Position numbers and translations under genes: made by a program. DNA of 64,000 nucleotides from Tenggerimyces sp963762635 (GTDB lineage: Bacteria; Actinomycetota; Actinomycetes; Propionibacteriales; Actinopolymorphaceae): contig CAVXLQ010000023.1 in NCBI GenBank assembly GCA_963762635.1, positions 62,001 through 126,000 on the forward strand. Direction: 5' to 3'. Under the pieces are notes generated by a model. That model was not told the origin of the DNA, did not search any database, and was given only the letters and a program-made list of their open reading frames with translations. This document shows, piece after piece, positions 62,794 through 64,000 of the stretch (the first letter of the stretch is position 1; each line of letters begins with the position of its first letter).

Positions 62794-63558
62794 ATGGCTG
62801 AGCAGAAGGCGATCGAGTGCTGGCTCGCCGACATGGACGGCGTGCTCGTGCACGAGGGGCGGCCGGTGCCGGGGGCGCCGGAGTTCGTGCGGCGGCTGAA
62901 GGAGCTCGACCGGCGGTTCCTCGTTCTCACCAACAACTCCATCTACACCCCGCGCGACCTTCGAGCGAGACTGCTCGCGGGCGGCCTGGACATCCCCGAA
63001 GAGTCGATCTGGACGTCCGCGCTCGCCACCGCGAAGTTCCTCGACAACCAGGCGCCGGGCGGGTCGGCGTTCGCGATCGGCGAAGTCGGGCTGACGACCG
63101 CGCTGCACAACGTCGGGTACGTGCTCACCGACAACGACCCGGACTACGTCGTGCTCGGCGAGACCCGCACGTACAGCTTCTCCGCGATCACCACCGCGAT
63201 CCGTCTCGTCGGGAACGGCAGCAGGTTCATCGCGACGAACCCCGACCCGATCGGCCCGTCACCCGAGGGCCCGCTCCCCGCCTGCGGCGCCGTCGCGGCG
63301 CTGATCACGAAGGCGACGGGCGTCGAGCCGTACTTCGTCGGCAAGCCGAACCCGCTCATGATGCGCAGCGCGCTCAACCAGCTCGAGGCGCACTCGGAGA
63401 GCACCGCGATGATCGGCGACCGCATGGACACCGACGTGATCTCGGGCATCGAGGCCGGCCTCACGACCGTGCTCGTGCTGACCGGCGTACCCAGCAGCAC
63501 GAGATCGACCGGTTCCCGTACCGCCCGTCACGGGTCGTCAACTCCGTCGCGGATCTGA
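62794..63558 (+). CDS. HAD phosphatase of the NagD type, 3' end frameshifted
   Basis: HAD superfamily IIA hydrolase. The nucleophile motif is WLADMDGVLVHEGRPVPGAP (Asp-x-Asp), motif II is FLVLTNNS, the cap domain is of the NagD type, and motifs III/IV are FVGKPNPLMMRSAL and AMIGDRMDTDVISGIEAGLT. In the literal frame the end is SSTRSTGSRTARHGSSTPSR and stops at 63558. One missing base near 63487 would restore TQQHEIDRFPYRPSRVVNSV then ADLIDEL with TAG at 63570-63572, the usual NagD ending, so the true product is about 259 residues. AGGAG lies 6 bases before ATG, immediately behind the IS110 transposase stop. Confidence 0.88.
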   Translation: MAEQKAIECWLADMDGVLVHEGRPVPGAPEFVRRLKELDRRFLVLTNNSIYTPRDLRARLLAGGLDIPEESIWTSALATAKFLDNQAPGGSAFAIGEVGLTTALHNVGYVLTDNDPDYVVLGETRTYSFSAITTAIRLVGNGSRFIATNPDPIGPSPEGPLPACGAVAALITKATGVEPYFVGKPNPLMMRSALNQLEAHSESTAMIGDRMDTDVISGIEAGLTTVLVLTGVPSSTRSTGSRTARHGSSTPSRI

Positions 63559-63568
63559 TCGACGAGCT

Positions 63569-64000
63569 CTAGCCCGCGGCGTGCTGGCGGATCCACGTGT
63601 GCATGGCGATCGCGGCGGCCGCGCCGGCGTTGATCGAACGGGTGGAGCCGAACTGCGCGATCGACAACACGCTCTCGCAAGCTGCCCGCACCGGCTCGGA
63701 CAAGCCCGGGCCCTCCTGCCCAAAGACCAGGACACACCGCCGAGGCAGGACAGCCGACTCCAGCGGGACCGAGCCCGGCAGGTTGTCGATGCCGAGCACG
63801 GCCAGGTCCTCCTCTCGAGCCCACGAGACCAGCGCTGAGGCGTCGGGATGGTGGCGAACGTGCTGGTACCGGTCCGTCACCATTGCCCCGCGCCGGTTCC
63901 ACCGACGCCGGCCGACGATGTGCACCTCACGGGCGAGGAACGCGTTCGCAGTCCGTACGACCGAGCCGATGTTGAAGTCGTGTTGCCAGTTCTCGATCGC
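63569..64000 (-). CDS. SpoU/TrmH-family RNA 2'-O-methyltransferase, C-terminal part
   Basis: The gene enters from beyond the window end, so its N-terminus is missing. The visible 143 residues contain the three SpoU motifs: motif 1 FNIGSVVRTANAFLAREVHI (near the window edge), motif 2 VLVFGQEGPGLS and motif 3 SIAQFGSTRSINAGAAAAIA. These form the trefoil-knot S-adenosylmethionine site. The enzyme 2'-O-methylates rRNA or tRNA. Its stop lies within the restored HAD phosphatase end, convergent with it. Confidence 0.9.
   Translation of the reverse strand, partial: AIENWQHDFNIGSVVRTANAFLAREVHIVGRRRWNRRGAMVTDRYQHVRHHPDASALVSWAREEDLAVLGIDNLPGSVPLESAVLPRRCVLVFGQEGPGLSEPVRAACESVLSIAQFGSTRSINAGAAAAIAMHTWIRQHAAG

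Overview
The window is GC-rich DNA with dense, often start/stop-overlapping genes, many GTG starts, and families typical of high-GC Gram-positive bacteria: HspR-controlled dnaJ/clpB, SARP and LAL regulators, mycothiol-type DinB proteins, a DUF3224/WYL pair, an F420-type LLM oxidoreductase and an M36 fungalysin. It is an actinomycete chromosome. A saprophytic Propionibacteriales/Streptosporangiales-like genus is plausible, but the genus cannot be read from the sequence alone.

Layout. 1-4533: tail of a heat-shock operon (grpE end, dnaJ, hspR, clpB). 4560-10950: a LAL regulator diverging from a tightly overlapped operon of GCS2-type glutamate-cysteine ligase, glutathione synthetase (gshB), a MAPEG protein and a frameshifted MFS exporter. 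This looks like a glutathione cassette in a lineage that normally uses mycothiol. 10988-19839: SARP regulator, EamA/LysR divergent pair, hydrolase, DinB-like protein, GNAT, YibE/F protein. 19962-26593: glycan-degradation genes (secreted GH85 endo-N-acetylglucosaminidase, GH20 hexosaminidase, secreted GH16 under a LacI regulator) with a frameshifted TetR. 26609-37915: surface-glycan genes (four glycosyltransferases, UDP-GlcNAc 2-epimerase, UDP-ManNAc-type dehydrogenase) around a large secreted M36 metalloprotease, ending in a partial duplication of a glycosyltransferase 3' end. 37917-39790: small membrane protein, an XRE/ImmA-like pair whose metalloprotease lacks the catalytic glutamate, then decayed DNA with an AraC remnant. 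39791-43497: two-component system diverging from an ABC exporter and a 31-residue membrane peptide. 43488-50746: WYL regulator with a triple-repeat operator and DUF3224 gene, lipoprotein, DinB-like protein, AlkZ-like protein, secreted peptidase, dapC. 50849-59949: SDR, kinase-like protein, pyrE, an EamA exporter preceded by a leader peptide and terminator/antiterminator, MFS, lemA, a decayed Uma2 gene, lytic transglycosylase, LLM oxidoreductase. 59954-64000: disulfide reductase-like flavoprotein, a long inverted repeat, an IS110-type element with a candidate bridge RNA, a HAD phosphatase and the C-terminal part of a SpoU methyltransferase.

Several otherwise intact genes carry single-base insertions or deletions (MFS 9755-10950, TetR 24040-24665, glycosyltransferase 30266-31917, end of the M36 protease, end of the HAD phosphatase). 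Such a cluster may reflect residual sequencing error as much as biology. The Uma2 gene and the AraC fragment look like true decay.

The most interesting items are the glutathione operon, the proline-rich leader/attenuator at 54525-54620, and the structured left end of the IS110 element. No rRNA, tRNA or CRISPR array was seen.
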